Origin: Gammaproteobacteria bacterium
Lineage (GTDB): Bacteria; Pseudomonadota; Gammaproteobacteria; GRL18
Length of the DNA: 9,927 nucleotides
Assembly (NCBI GenBank): GCA_030632625.1
Contig: DAOVUK010000074.1
Span: forward strand, 1-9,927
Direction of reading: 5' to 3'
The notes beneath the pieces were generated by a model, which had not been told where the DNA came from, ran no database searches, and saw only the letters and a program-made list of their open reading frames with translations. Below, one piece after another: positions 1 to 6,786 of the stretch. Positions within the stretch are counted from its first letter, which is position 1. Every line of letters starts with the position of its first letter. Both the position numbers and the translations under genes were made by a program.

Positions 1-362
1 CCGTCAGCCCGACGGTATGGAAAAAGTATAATCTATTTTCGTACAGAATTCAATGGATATTAAAAATATTTTTATGGGGCTGATCCCCGACATGAATGAC
101 GGAGTATTTCGCTTCATTTTTTTAAGAGATTTTTGGATAAAATATCCGCTTTAGCGACTCACCTTAAGAGCCGGGTGAGCCACACTGTCTAATCTTCATA
201 GTAGCTTATCACTCAAACTAATAAGCCATCCCCCCCGCTACCCATTTTGATGTACAGACTGCAGCACTTTTTATTCAATTGTCATGATGATTAATTTTCG
301 CTAATACGCTATTATTGAGCAAGCATATCTCAAAATAAATATCGCAAGGATTACTATCAATA
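1..362. other. Non-coding upstream region with small hairpins
   Basis: No convincing gene is seen in the first 362 bases. The left edge carries a short inverted repeat (CCGTC 1-5, GACGG 11-15) that may belong to something cut by the window edge. Further small stem candidates are GGGG/CCCC (76-79/85-88), GGATA/TATCC (135-139/143-147), CTCACC/GGTGAG (158-163/174-179) and GCTTAT/ATAAGC (204-209/221-226). AATGA (95-99) can pair with TCATT (114-118) ahead of a run of seven T (117-123), a weak terminator possibility for something upstream. A perfect TATAAT lies at 27-32 with no good -35 visible. A 33-codon reading frame at 53-154 follows it but has no Shine-Dalgarno sequence and no recognisable product. 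A frame open from the left edge to 29-31 could be the tail of an upstream gene but is too short to judge. Confidence 0.5.
279..307 (+). promoter_or_regulatory. Weak promoter candidate for the first PilZ gene
   Basis: TTGTCA at 279-284 is a fair -35 element. At 17 bp spacing the matching hexamer is TAATAC (302-307), only a weak -10. A better -10-like hexamer, TATTAT at 310-315, lies too far from that -35. Either would give a leader of about 40-50 nt before the ATG at 363. Confidence 0.3.
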
Positions 363-668
363 ATGCACAGTACTCACGATAAAAGAGAAAACAGTCGGAT
401 TAGTGTCAACTTCCCAGTGAGTATTGAGTTATCTGATCAAAGACGGGCTAATGGTATTGCTATCAATATTGGTAAAGGCGGGATGCTGCTGGACAATGTT
501 TCCGGTGCCACATTCTCCAGACTGGATGATGTCAATCTTTACCTCCCCCTCAATCATAATCAAAACAGTTTCACCATTGCAGCCAAAATTACCCGCGTCG
601 AAGGAAATCAGATTGGTTTATTTTTTTATTCCGATCCATCTGAATATTTGCAAGAAACGCTTGATTAG
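363..668 (+). CDS. Small stand-alone PilZ domain protein
   Basis: A 101-residue cytosolic protein consisting of one PilZ domain, the family that binds cyclic-di-GMP and passes the signal to motility, adhesion or polysaccharide machinery. The N-terminal RxxxR motif is present as R8 and R12. The second motif, normally (D/N)xSxxG, reads N35-I-G37-K-G-G40, so the conserved serine is glycine. The beta-strand pattern around 'MLL' and the ending 'GLFFYSDP' fit a PilZ barrel. Ligand binding is likely but less certain than for the second PilZ protein in this window. An AAGGA at 346-350 lies 12 nt before the ATG, a slightly long but acceptable spacing. The next gene on the same strand starts 71 nt downstream and has its own -10 element. 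The downstream target is unknown. Confidence 0.85.
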   Translation: MHSTHDKRENSRISVNFPVSIELSDQRRANGIAINIGKGGMLLDNVSGATFSRLDDVNLYLPLNHNQNSFTIAAKITRVEGNQIGLFFYSDPSEYLQETLD

Positions 669-693
669 TGAAATCCTGTTAAAGAATTTAGGA

Positions 694-699
694 TATAAT
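694..699 (+). promoter_or_regulatory. -10 element ahead of the SH3/coiled-coil gene
   Basis: A perfect TATAAT lies 40 nt before the ATG at 740, after the stop of the PilZ gene. At 16-18 bp upstream there is no recognisable TTGACA-like hexamer, so the promoter may be weak, activator-dependent or not real. The SD-like TAAGGA at 727-732 is 7 nt from the ATG. Confidence 0.4.
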
Positions 700-739
700 A
701 GCGCTTCAATTATTAAGTTAATCCTGTAAGGACTCTAAT

Positions 740-1426
740 ATGGATATTTCAAGAAAAAATACACTTTTGTTAACCATCATTACTCTTTTTTCACTGCTTT
801 TCAGTACAGTTACAGCAGCAAAAGTGCAATATGTGAGTGATGAACTGGTTATTAACATGCGCTCAGGAAAGGGCAATAGTTTTAAAATCATAAAAATTGT
901 TAAAAGCGGCACTCCTCTTACTATATTAAAGCAGGATTCCGGTTACACTCGAGTCAGAACACCTCAAGGAGCAGAAGGCTGGGTTTTGAGCCGTTTCCTC
1001 ATCAACACGCCAGTAGCAAGAACTTTACTAGCCAAAGCTCAAAAGGATGTTGCCCAGATGAAAGAAAAATATGATGCCATGACAACAGAGCTCAGCACAG
1101 TAAAAACTGAACGTGATACTCTCAGCAGTTCAGAAAACAAATTACTCAGCAACAAAGAAAAATTAAATGTCGAACTGGCAAAGCTGAAAAAAATAGCAGC
1201 ACGTCCCATGCAGCTTGAAGCAGAAAATGATCAACTGAGAAATGATCTGGTCAAGATAGAAACCGAAAACCGTCTTCTTAAACAGGAATATCAGACACTG
1301 GAAGATAATAGCGATCAGGAATGGTTCATGACAGGGGCTGGCGTCTTATTTGGCGGTATGATTTTGGGACTTATTTTCCCTAAACTTCGCTCAGGTCAGA
1401 AAAAAGCCAATTGGAACAGGTTGTAA
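740..1426 (+). CDS. YgiM-like SH3 domain, coiled-coil, membrane-anchored protein
   Basis: A 228-residue envelope protein with the architecture of the TIGR04211/YgiM family. An N-terminal signal sequence (hydrophobic 9-24, likely cleavage near the Ala pair 26-27) is followed by a bacterial SH3 domain at about 28-90. The domain has the usual 'LNMRSGKGNSFKII' type strand (here VINMRSG, 37-43) and 'GWVLSRFL' near its end (80-87). Residues about 95-190 are charged and heptad-like, a long coiled coil. A transmembrane segment at about 197-213 is followed by a short basic tail (RSGQKKANWNRL). The expected topology is SH3 and coiled coil in the periplasm with the tail in the cytosol. The role of this family is not established; bacterial SH3 domains often bind cell-wall peptides. 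TAAGGA at 727-732 sets the start. A 28-bp palindrome begins 7 nt after the stop codon. Confidence 0.85.
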   Translation: MDISRKNTLLLTIITLFSLLFSTVTAAKVQYVSDELVINMRSGKGNSFKIIKIVKSGTPLTILKQDSGYTRVRTPQGAEGWVLSRFLINTPVARTLLAKAQKDVAQMKEKYDAMTTELSTVKTERDTLSSSENKLLSNKEKLNVELAKLKKIAARPMQLEAENDQLRNDLVKIETENRLLKQEYQTLEDNSDQEWFMTGAGVLFGGMILGLIFPKLRSGQKKANWNRL

Positions 1427-1433
1427 GTTTGAA

Positions 1434-1461
1434 GTAGAGACGTTGCATGCAACGTCTCTAC
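1434..1461. repeat. 28-bp perfect palindrome, copy 1
   Basis: GTAGAGACGTTGCA is followed directly by its exact reverse complement, giving a 28-bp perfect palindrome. It starts 7 nt after the stop of the SH3/coiled-coil gene and ends 38 nt before the 3' end of the convergent PilZ gene. An identical copy lies at 1935-1962. No T-tract follows on either strand, so it is not a standard intrinsic terminator, although its transcript would fold into a strong hairpin that could protect the 3' end of the mRNA. Confidence 0.95.
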
Positions 1462-1474
1462 AATTATACCCATT

Positions 1475-1484
1475 GGGGGGGGGG
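1475..1484 (+). repeat. Poly-G tract of ten
   Basis: Ten consecutive G residues lie between the 3' ends of two convergent genes, 15 nt from the stop codon of the minus-strand PilZ gene. Long G runs are slippage-prone in replication and sequencing. It is not inside a coding region or an obvious promoter, so phase variation of a protein is not indicated. Confidence 0.9.
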
Positions 1485-1499
1485 AAAGCGGATGATTGA

Positions 1500-1844
1500 T
1501 TAAAAATACCTGGCCTCTTTCAAAAGTTCTCTAATCAGTTGAATAACATCATCCCCCATAGAGTCAAAACAGAGGCCGATATAATCATCACATATGTGGG
1601 CAACTTCTGCCTTAATAATCGTCGACATAGTGCATTGTTCTTTCGAAGCAATAAAACAGATCGCCAGTTTTTCCTTTTCTTTAAAAGCATAAGAATTCGG
1701 TTCAATGGCACAGCCCAATAAGCTCATATTAATAATTCTGGATTCCAGGCGAGTATTGGTTACTTTGATGGGAGAGATAAAAACTTCAAGGTTGATTGGA
1801 TGTCTGGGGTGTTCACGACGCTCAACTTCTGCTGCAGATGCCAT
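1500..1844 (-). CDS. Stand-alone PilZ domain protein with canonical motif
   Basis: A 114-residue cytosolic protein with a single PilZ domain and both cyclic-di-GMP binding motifs intact: R10xxxR14 (RREHPR region) and N39-M-S41-L-L-G44. This makes it a good candidate for a real cyclic-di-GMP receptor. The C-terminal third (from about residue 98) is a predicted amphipathic helix (DDVIQLIRELLKEARYF), a common feature through which PilZ proteins contact partners. GAGGT at 1849-1853 lies 4 nt before the ATG and fixes the start. The gene stands alone, convergent with the SH3/coiled-coil gene and downstream of ilvD on the same strand, with 140 nt between them. The gene and its upstream region are framed by two copies of the same 28-bp palindrome. 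No target gene for the signalling is adjacent. Confidence 0.88.
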   Translation of the reverse strand: MASAAEVERREHPRHPINLEVFISPIKVTNTRLESRIINMSLLGCAIEPNSYAFKEKEKLAICFIASKEQCTMSTIIKAEVAHICDDYIGLCFDSMGDDVIQLIRELLKEARYF

Positions 1845-1882
1845 ACTGACCTCAATATTGTATGTTGTGTCCTGGATTTTTT

Positions 1883-1911
1883 CTTATACTACATATTGTG
1901 GCACAAAAAAA
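1883..1911 (-). promoter_or_regulatory. Tentative promoter and TTGTGCCACAA operator-like palindrome
   Basis: Reading the minus strand, a TATAAG -10-like hexamer (1883-1888) lies about 40 nt ahead of the second PilZ gene. No good -35 is seen at the expected spacing, only a T-rich stretch. Just upstream is an 11-bp inverted repeat, TTGTG-G-CACAA at 1896-1906, which has the look of a small operator. No regulator can be named. Confidence 0.3.
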
Positions 1912-1934
1912 TAAAACTGCCAGTTTTTTTAATG

Positions 1935-1962
1935 GTAGAGACGTTGCATGCAACGTCTCTAC
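1935..1962. repeat. 28-bp perfect palindrome, copy 2
   Basis: Identical base for base to the palindrome at 1434-1461. It sits 22 nt beyond the ilvD stop codon, between ilvD and the second PilZ gene. A small extra hairpin (TGTGC 1966-1970, GCACA 1973-1977) lies between it and ilvD. On the ilvD transcript it would form a strong hairpin, but the bases that follow on that strand are A-rich rather than T-rich, so termination by the classic mechanism is unlikely. Confidence 0.95.
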
Positions 1963-1984
1963 AGTTGTGCGAGCACAGGGTAAA

Positions 1985-3841
1985 TTAAAACTTTCGTTTT
2001 AGCTGAGAAACATCCCTGACCGCACCGCGTGATGCTGAAGTGGTCATAGCCGCATAAGCCTGTAATGCCTGACTCACGTGACGAACCCTTTTCTCCGGCA
2101 GCCAGGCATCATCACCTTTAGCTTCCATAGCTTTTCGACGTTGATCTAATTCATGGTCACTGACTTTGACATCAATTTTACGCTTCGGGATGTCAATTTC
2201 TATTAAATCACCCTCTTCAATCAGACCAATAGCACCACCTTCTGCCGCTTCTGGTGAAGCATGACCAATAGACAAACCTGATGTGCCGCCAGAAAAACGG
2301 CCGTCGGTTAACAAGGCACAGGCTTTACCCAGACCTTTGGATTTCAGATAACTGGTTGGATACAGCATTTCCTGCATACCCGGTCCGCCACGAGGCCCTT
2401 CATAACGAATAATAACCACATCACCTGCTTTTATTTCATTATTTAAAATCGCCGCAACCGATGAATCCTGACTTTCAAAAATACGTGCCGGCCCTGTGAA
2501 ACAGAGTATCGAGTCATCAACACCTGCCGTTTTAACCACACAGCCATCAACAGCAATATTGCCATAAAGCACGGCCAGACCACCATCCTGACTATAGGCA
2601 TGTTGTTTATCCCGGATACAACCCTGTTCGCGATCTTCATCCAGACTTTCCCAGCGCTTTGACTGACTGAATGCCTCCTGAGTCGGCACACCACCTGGCC
2701 CGGCACGAAACATCCGTCGCACATCCTCATTGTCTGAGACAGCAATATCATAATGGGCAATGGCATCAGCCATTGAATCACTATGGATCATATTAACGTC
2801 TGTATTCAACAAACCGGCTCTGGATAATTCTCCCAAAATGGCCATCACCCCGCCTGCACGGTGAACATCTTCCATATGGTATTTCTGAGTACTGGGTGCC
2901 ACTTTACAAAGATTAGGCACCTTTCTGGAAAGTCTGTCTATATCATCCATGGTAAATGGCACTTTGCCTTCCTGAGCAGCAGCCAGAAGATGCAAAATTG
3001 TATTAGTTGATCCCCCCATGGAAATATCCAGACACATGGCATTTTCAAAGGCTGCAAAAGTAGCAATATTGCGCGGCAAAACCGATTCATCATCCTGTTC
3101 ATAATAGCGTTTTGCTAAATCAACAATTCGACGCCCCGCTTCCAGAAACAATTCTTTTCTATCCGCATGTGTGGCCAGAAGAGAACCATTGCCCGGCAGG
3201 GATAAGCCCAGAGCTTCGGTCAGACAATTCATTGAATTTGCAGTAAACATACCGGAACATGAGCCGCAGGTTGGACAGGCAGAACGTTCCATAATGTCCG
3301 TATCTTCATCAGAAACTTTATCATCTACCGCAGAAACCATGGCATCAACCAGATCAAGATGTACTTCTTTGCCATGCATGACCACTTTGCCCGATTCCAT
3401 AGGGCCGCCGGAAACAAAGATCACCGGAATATTTAAACGCAGCGCAGCATTAAGCATTCCCGGAGTAATTTTGTCGCAGTTGGATATACACACCAGGGCA
3501 TCAGCACAGTGAGCATTACACATGTATTCCACTGCATCTGAAATCAATTCTCTTGATGGCAGACTATACAACATGCCGTCATGTCCCATAGCAATACCGT
3601 CATCAACGGCAATGGTATTAAATTCTTTTGCCACACCACCGGCTTTTTCAATTTCTCTGGCAACCAGCTGCCCCATATCTTTCAGGTGAACATGGCCGGG
3701 AACAAATTGAGTGAATGAATTAGAAATGGCAATAATCGGCTTTTGGAAATCATCATCTTTCATTCCAGTTGCACGCCATAGTGCCCTTGCACCAGCCATA
3801 TTTCTGCCGGCAGTGGTAGTTCTTGAACGATATTCAGGCAT
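1985..3841 (-). CDS. ilvD: Dihydroxy-acid dehydratase
   Basis: IlvD converts 2,3-dihydroxy-isovalerate and 2,3-dihydroxy-3-methylvalerate to the 2-keto acids that lead to valine, leucine, isoleucine and pantothenate. It is a cytosolic iron-sulfur enzyme. The 618 residues match the E. coli enzyme (616) along the whole length. The start [20 protein letters not shown] is typical. Cluster and metal ligands appear as D81, C122-D123-K124 ([12 protein letters not shown]) and C195 in [11 protein letters not shown]. The C-terminal '[18 protein letters not shown]' segment carries the catalytic serine region. AAGGA at 3848-3852 lies 6 nt before the ATG. The gene is monocistronic here, with no other ilv or leu gene adjacent. 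Nothing suggests truncation or transfer. Confidence 0.98.
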   Translation of the reverse strand: MPEYRSRTTTAGRNMAGARALWRATGMKDDDFQKPIIAISNSFTQFVPGHVHLKDMGQLVAREIEKAGGVAKEFNTIAVDDGIAMGHDGMLYSLPSRELISDAVEYMCNAHCADALVCISNCDKITPGMLNAALRLNIPVIFVSGGPMESGKVVMHGKEVHLDLVDAMVSAVDDKVSDEDTDIMERSACPTCGSCSGMFTANSMNCLTEALGLSLPGNGSLLATHADRKELFLEAGRRIVDLAKRYYEQDDESVLPRNIATFAAFENAMCLDISMGGSTNTILHLLAAAQEGKVPFTMDDIDRLSRKVPNLCKVAPSTQKYHMEDVHRAGGVMAILGELSRAGLLNTDVNMIHSDSMADAIAHYDIAVSDNEDVRRMFRAGPGGVPTQEAFSQSKRWESLDEDREQGCIRDKQHAYSQDGGLAVLYGNIAVDGCVVKTAGVDDSILCFTGPARIFESQDSSVAAILNNEIKAGDVVIIRYEGPRGGPGMQEMLYPTSYLKSKGLGKACALLTDGRFSGGTSGLSIGHASPEAAEGGAIGLIEEGDLIEIDIPKRKIDVKVSDHELDQRRKAMEAKGDDAWLPEKRVRHVSQALQAYAAMTTSASRGAVRDVSQLKRKF

Positions 3842-3926
3842 AAAAAGTCCTTAAAAGAAGTCAGTAGTCAGGGATATAAAATCAAAAGAGTATAAACTTC
3901 CAATTTAATCCTTTATCCTATGAGCT

Positions 3927-3932
3927 ATTATA
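3927..3932 (-). promoter_or_regulatory. -10 element of the ilvD promoter
   Basis: On the minus strand a perfect TATAAT lies about 85 nt before the ilvD ATG, in the 207-nt gap after the hydrolase gene. No strong -35 is visible at 16-18 bp. No leader peptide rich in branched-chain codons or paired terminator/antiterminator stems was seen in the leader, so attenuation is not supported. Confidence 0.4.
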
Positions 3933-4001
3933 CGAATTAATGAAGTATAAAAATAGTCGCTCGTATGACTTGTAACTTATGCTGCTTAACAAAAACACCA
4001 A

Positions 4002-4040
4002 AAAATTCGATTTATTGATTGTAAAGTGTCATTGAATTTT
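4002..4040 (-). terminator. Weak terminator candidate after the formaldehyde operon
   Basis: Downstream of the hydrolase stop, GAATTTT (4034-4040) and AAAATTC (4002-4008) are reverse complements separated by 25 nt, and the minus-strand transcript continues into a short T-rich stretch. The stem is AT-rich and the loop long, so this is a tentative call. Confidence 0.22.
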
Positions 4041-4048
4041 CTATCCTT

Positions 4049-4903
4049 TTAGCAGCCATTCTTCTTTTTTAAAAATAATTCTTTTGCATGATAACTCAAG
4101 TGTTCACCAATAAATGAAGCAATAAAATGATAACTGTGATCATAGCCTTCCTGCATTCTCAGATTAATGGGAAAATCCATTTTTTTACAGGCATCCAGTA
4201 AATCTTGCGGATAGAGTTGCTCTTCAAGAAATTCATCACTGGTGCCATGATCTATCAGCAGAGGAATTTTTTCTGCACCAGCCAATACCAGTTCTGTTGC
4301 ATCATAAGCTTTCCAGTCTGCTTTATCATCACCCAGATAGGCACTAAAACAGCCTTCACCCCAACTGCATCGGGAAGGATGATTAATCGGTGCAAAAGCC
4401 GATACTGAGGTATAAGCACCTTTTTCTTTTAGCGCACAAATAAGTGCGCCATGACCACCCATTGAATGGCCGCTAATTGATTTCAGTCCCGGAATCACAG
4501 GGAGTTCCTGTTCAACTAAAGAAGGGAATTCATGATTGATATAATCATACAACTGATAATGTTCTGCCCAGGGCATTTGCGTTGCATTAACATAAAATCC
4601 TGCCCCTTTACCTAAGTCATAACGCTCAGGAACATCGGCAACATCATCACCTCTGGGACTGGTATCGGGCATAATAAGTGCAATACCCAATTCTGCCGCA
4701 TAGCGTTGTGCACCGGCCTTAGTACGAACATTATCATCCGTACATGTCAGACCGGAAAGCCAGTACACAGCCGGAACTTTTTCCTTTTGTGCCTGCGGCG
4801 GCAGGTAAACAGAAAAAGTCATTTTGCAGTGACAGCTTTTTGAGTCATGCTCATAACGATTCAGATAACCGCCAAATTCTTTTACTGATTCAATCTGTCT
4901 CAT
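4049..4903 (-). CDS. fghA: S-formylglutathione hydrolase
   Basis: This cytosolic serine esterase hydrolyses S-formylglutathione to formate and glutathione, the second step of glutathione-dependent formaldehyde detoxification. The 284 residues are the normal family length. An alpha/beta-hydrolase fold is evident: 'WLSGLTCTDDN' (49-58) with the conserved C54, the nucleophile elbow G145-H-S147-M-G-G150, the acid D223 in 'IDHGTSDEFL', and the base H256 in 'GYDHSYHF'. AGGA at 4911-4914 precedes the ATG by 7 nt. Only 24 nt separate it from the upstream dehydrogenase on the same strand and no promoter is seen in that gap, so the two genes form an operon driven from the promoter ahead of frmA. The gene is also called frmB, yeiG or estD in other bacteria. 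Confidence 0.97.
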   Translation of the reverse strand: MRQIESVKEFGGYLNRYEHDSKSCHCKMTFSVYLPPQAQKEKVPAVYWLSGLTCTDDNVRTKAGAQRYAAELGIALIMPDTSPRGDDVADVPERYDLGKGAGFYVNATQMPWAEHYQLYDYINHEFPSLVEQELPVIPGLKSISGHSMGGHGALICALKEKGAYTSVSAFAPINHPSRCSWGEGCFSAYLGDDKADWKAYDATELVLAGAEKIPLLIDHGTSDEFLEEQLYPQDLLDACKKMDFPINLRMQEGYDHSYHFIASFIGEHLSYHAKELFLKKKNGC

Positions 4904-4927
4904 TGTACAATCCTAAAAAGTGCAGCC

Positions 4928-6037
4928 CTAAAAAATAATAACCGAGCGAATACTTTCACCCTTATGCATCAAATCAAATGCTCTGTTAATGTCATCCAAT
5001 GGCATAGTATGAGTGACTAATTTGTCTAACTCAATTTTGCCATCCATATAGCGATCTACATAGCCCGGAAGTTCAGTTCGACCTTTTACACCACCAAATG
5101 CAGTGCCTTTCCAGGTACGCCCCACAACCAGATTAAATGGCCGTGTTTCAATGGTTTGACCAGCACCTGCCACACCAATAACCGTTGATACTCCCCAACC
5201 CATGTGAGTACATTCAAGTGCATCACGCATCACATGTGTATTACCAATGCATTCAAATGAATAATCCGGACCACCGTTAAATGTATCTTGCATGTACTCA
5301 ACAAATGAGCCATTAATATCATTAGGATTAACAAAATCAGTCGCCCCAAGTTGTCGGGCAAATTCAAACTTATCAGGATTAATATCTATACCAATAATAC
5401 GCTTGGCACCAGCCATAACAGCCCCCTGAACACAGGATAAACCAATACCCCCAAGACCAAAAACTGCTACGGTTGAACCCGGCTCTACTTTTGCAGTGTT
5501 CAGCACTGCGCCAATTCCGGTCGTGACACCACAGCCCAGCAAACAGACCTTGTCCAGTGGTGCCGCCTTATTAATTTTTGCCAGAGCAATTTCCGGTACG
5601 ACAGTGTATTCAGAAAAGGTAGAACAGCCCATATAGTGATAGATGGACTTACCATTCATAGAGAAGCGACGTGTTTTGTCCGGCATATATCCCGTCCATA
5701 CAGTTGCAGCGATGGACTGACATAAATTTGTCTTAGGTGAGTGACAATATTCACATTCACCACACTCTGGAATATACAATGGGATAACGTGATCACCCGG
5801 CTTTAAGCTCTTAACACCCGGACCACATTCAACCACTTCACACCCGCCTTCATGCCCCAGTACACAGGGAAAAGAACCTTCCGGATCATCTCCGGACAAT
5901 GTGAATGCATCCGTATGACAAACGCCTGAAGCAATAACCTTAAGCAGAACTTCACCTTCTCTGGGACCTTCTACATCGATCATTTCAATTTCTAAGGGTT
6001 GTTTTGCTGCCCATGCAACTGCGGCTCTGGCTTTCAT
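4928..6037 (-). CDS. frmA: S-(hydroxymethyl)glutathione dehydrogenase (class III alcohol dehydrogenase)
   Basis: A zinc-dependent, NAD-linked dehydrogenase that oxidises S-(hydroxymethyl)glutathione, the adduct of formaldehyde and glutathione, to S-formylglutathione. Class III enzymes can also reduce S-nitrosoglutathione. At 369 residues it equals E. coli FrmA in length. Catalytic zinc ligands are C40, H62 (GHEGG) and C169 (LLGCGVTTG). The structural zinc site is C92, C95, C98 and C106 ([16 protein letters not shown]). The Rossmann motif is GLGGIG at 194-199, with D218 placed to bind the NAD ribose. AGGAG at 6044-6048 lies 6 nt before the ATG. It is the first gene of the operon with the S-formylglutathione hydrolase and is transcribed away from a TetR-family gene. 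A strong sigma70-type promoter with an inverted repeat in its spacer lies just upstream, indicating repression relieved by an inducer. The gene is also named adhC. Confidence 0.97.
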   Translation of the reverse strand: MKARAAVAWAAKQPLEIEMIDVEGPREGEVLLKVIASGVCHTDAFTLSGDDPEGSFPCVLGHEGGCEVVECGPGVKSLKPGDHVIPLYIPECGECEYCHSPKTNLCQSIAATVWTGYMPDKTRRFSMNGKSIYHYMGCSTFSEYTVVPEIALAKINKAAPLDKVCLLGCGVTTGIGAVLNTAKVEPGSTVAVFGLGGIGLSCVQGAVMAGAKRIIGIDINPDKFEFARQLGATDFVNPNDINGSFVEYMQDTFNGGPDYSFECIGNTHVMRDALECTHMGWGVSTVIGVAGAGQTIETRPFNLVVGRTWKGTAFGGVKGRTELPGYVDRYMDGKIELDKLVTHTMPLDDINRAFDLMHKGESIRSVIIF

Positions 6038-6081
6038 TTTGTGCTCCTGATTGATTCTTTCACTTAAAAGTTTTTTGCCCG

Positions 6082-6110
6082 ATAATAGAATGAATGTTCA
6101 TTCTTGTCAA
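6082..6110 (-). promoter_or_regulatory. frmA promoter
   Basis: On the minus strand a perfect -35 TTGACA (6105-6110) and a TATTAT -10 (6082-6087) are separated by exactly 17 bp. The predicted transcription start is near 6075, giving a leader of about 38 nt that holds the AGGAG site. The spacer is almost entirely occupied by an inverted repeat, so a bound repressor would block RNA polymerase. Confidence 0.8.
6087..6104. promoter_or_regulatory. Probable TetR-family operator
   Basis: An 18-bp inverted repeat with perfect 8-bp arms, AGAATGAA and TTCATTCT, around a central TG. Its size and symmetry fit a TetR-family dimer site. It lies in the frmA promoter spacer and abuts the -35 of the divergent regulator promoter, so one bound dimer could control both. 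No second copy was noticed in the window. Binding by the adjacent TetR protein is inferred from position. Confidence 0.7.
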
Positions 6111-6131
6111 TTTTATTTATTCCAGTATAAT
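6104..6131 (+). promoter_or_regulatory. Promoter of the TetR-family gene
   Basis: TTGTCA (6104-6109) and a perfect TATAAT (6126-6131) are 16 bp apart. Its -35 overlaps the -35 of the frmA promoter on the other strand by five bases, so the two promoters should compete for polymerase. The usual distance from the -10 puts the transcription start at about 6138, which is the A of the ATG. Confidence 0.7.
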
Positions 6132-6137
6132 TTCATC

Positions 6138-6755
6138 ATGCCTTATTTAAATCGTGAAGTACCCAATCCTGAGCCCATTGACTGCCGTATTTTGACAGCA
6201 GCATTAGATCTGTTTGTCGAAAATGGCTATCATAATGTTTCAGTTCATGATGTTCAGAAGCAGGCCAATGTCAGCATTGGCTCGATTTATAATCATTTTG
6301 GCGGGAAAGAAGGAATTGCTAAAGCTTTATATAAACATCTGCTTAATGAAATGAATGAAATGATTGATTCTATCATCCAACAGGCAGACGCTCAGGATTC
6401 CAGTGCCATCAGTCAATGTAATCGTATTATTGAATTACTTTTTGAATATACCGAAACAAAAACAAATATTATTGCTTTTATCTTACATGCCAAACATAGT
6501 GAGTTTATCACTAACGAAATACCAATATGTTCAGCTGAACCCTTTAGCAAAATGCGTGCAATTGTAGCGCGTGGAATAAAACAGGGTGAACTGAAGAATT
6601 ATAATAGCTGGGTGGCAAGCACGAGCATTTTTGGTGGTGCGATACGAATGATACATTTACGCCTGGACGGAGCCATAGAACAGCCATTACCTGAATTATA
6701 TGAACAATTAATTAGCTCTATCTGGCAAGGTATGGCAATACAAGATGAGTCATAG
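6138..6755 (+). CDS. TetR-family regulator divergent from the formaldehyde operon
   Basis: A 205-residue transcription factor. The N-terminal TetR DNA-binding domain spans about 14-62, with the helix-turn-helix around 'SVHDVQKQANVSIGSIYNHFGGKEGI' (positions 35-60). The rest is an all-helical ligand and dimer domain. Cysteines are C16, C94 and C131, candidates for sensing formaldehyde or another electrophile, though nothing in the sequence proves this. The reading frame is open from an ATG at 6051, but that would run through the promoter and operator. The ATG at 6138 lies at the predicted transcription start, and the homologous part begins soon after it. No Shine-Dalgarno sequence precedes any of the candidate starts, so a leaderless mRNA is likely. 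The probable function is repression of frmA-fghA and of itself. Confidence 0.88.
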   Translation: MPYLNREVPNPEPIDCRILTAALDLFVENGYHNVSVHDVQKQANVSIGSIYNHFGGKEGIAKALYKHLLNEMNEMIDSIIQQADAQDSSAISQCNRIIELLFEYTETKTNIIAFILHAKHSEFITNEIPICSAEPFSKMRAIVARGIKQGELKNYNSWVASTSIFGGAIRMIHLRLDGAIEQPLPELYEQLISSIWQGMAIQDES

Positions 6756-6786
6756 TTAAGAACTGCTCAAAATCAGAATAATTTTA

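Noticed and set aside
424..729. Second 101-codon frame overlapping the first PilZ gene
   Set aside because: Shadow frame; the product lacks any recognisable domain while the PilZ frame has both family motifs and an RBS.
1434..1461. Palindrome as a classic bidirectional intrinsic terminator
   Set aside because: No T-tract follows on either strand at either copy; identity between the two copies fits a dispersed repeat better.
2443..3512. Open frames of about 110 codons overlapping ilvD (2443-2781 minus, 3171-3512 plus)
   Set aside because: They lie in other frames of a clearly conserved full-length ilvD and resemble no known protein.
3842..3926. Attenuator or leader peptide ahead of ilvD
   Set aside because: No short frame rich in Ile, Val or Leu codons and no alternative stem structure was found in the leader.
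6051..6137. Upstream extension of the TetR reading frame to the ATG at 6051 or 6090
   Set aside because: It would run through the frmA and regulator promoters and the operator, has no Shine-Dalgarno sequence, and adds residues outside the normal TetR fold.
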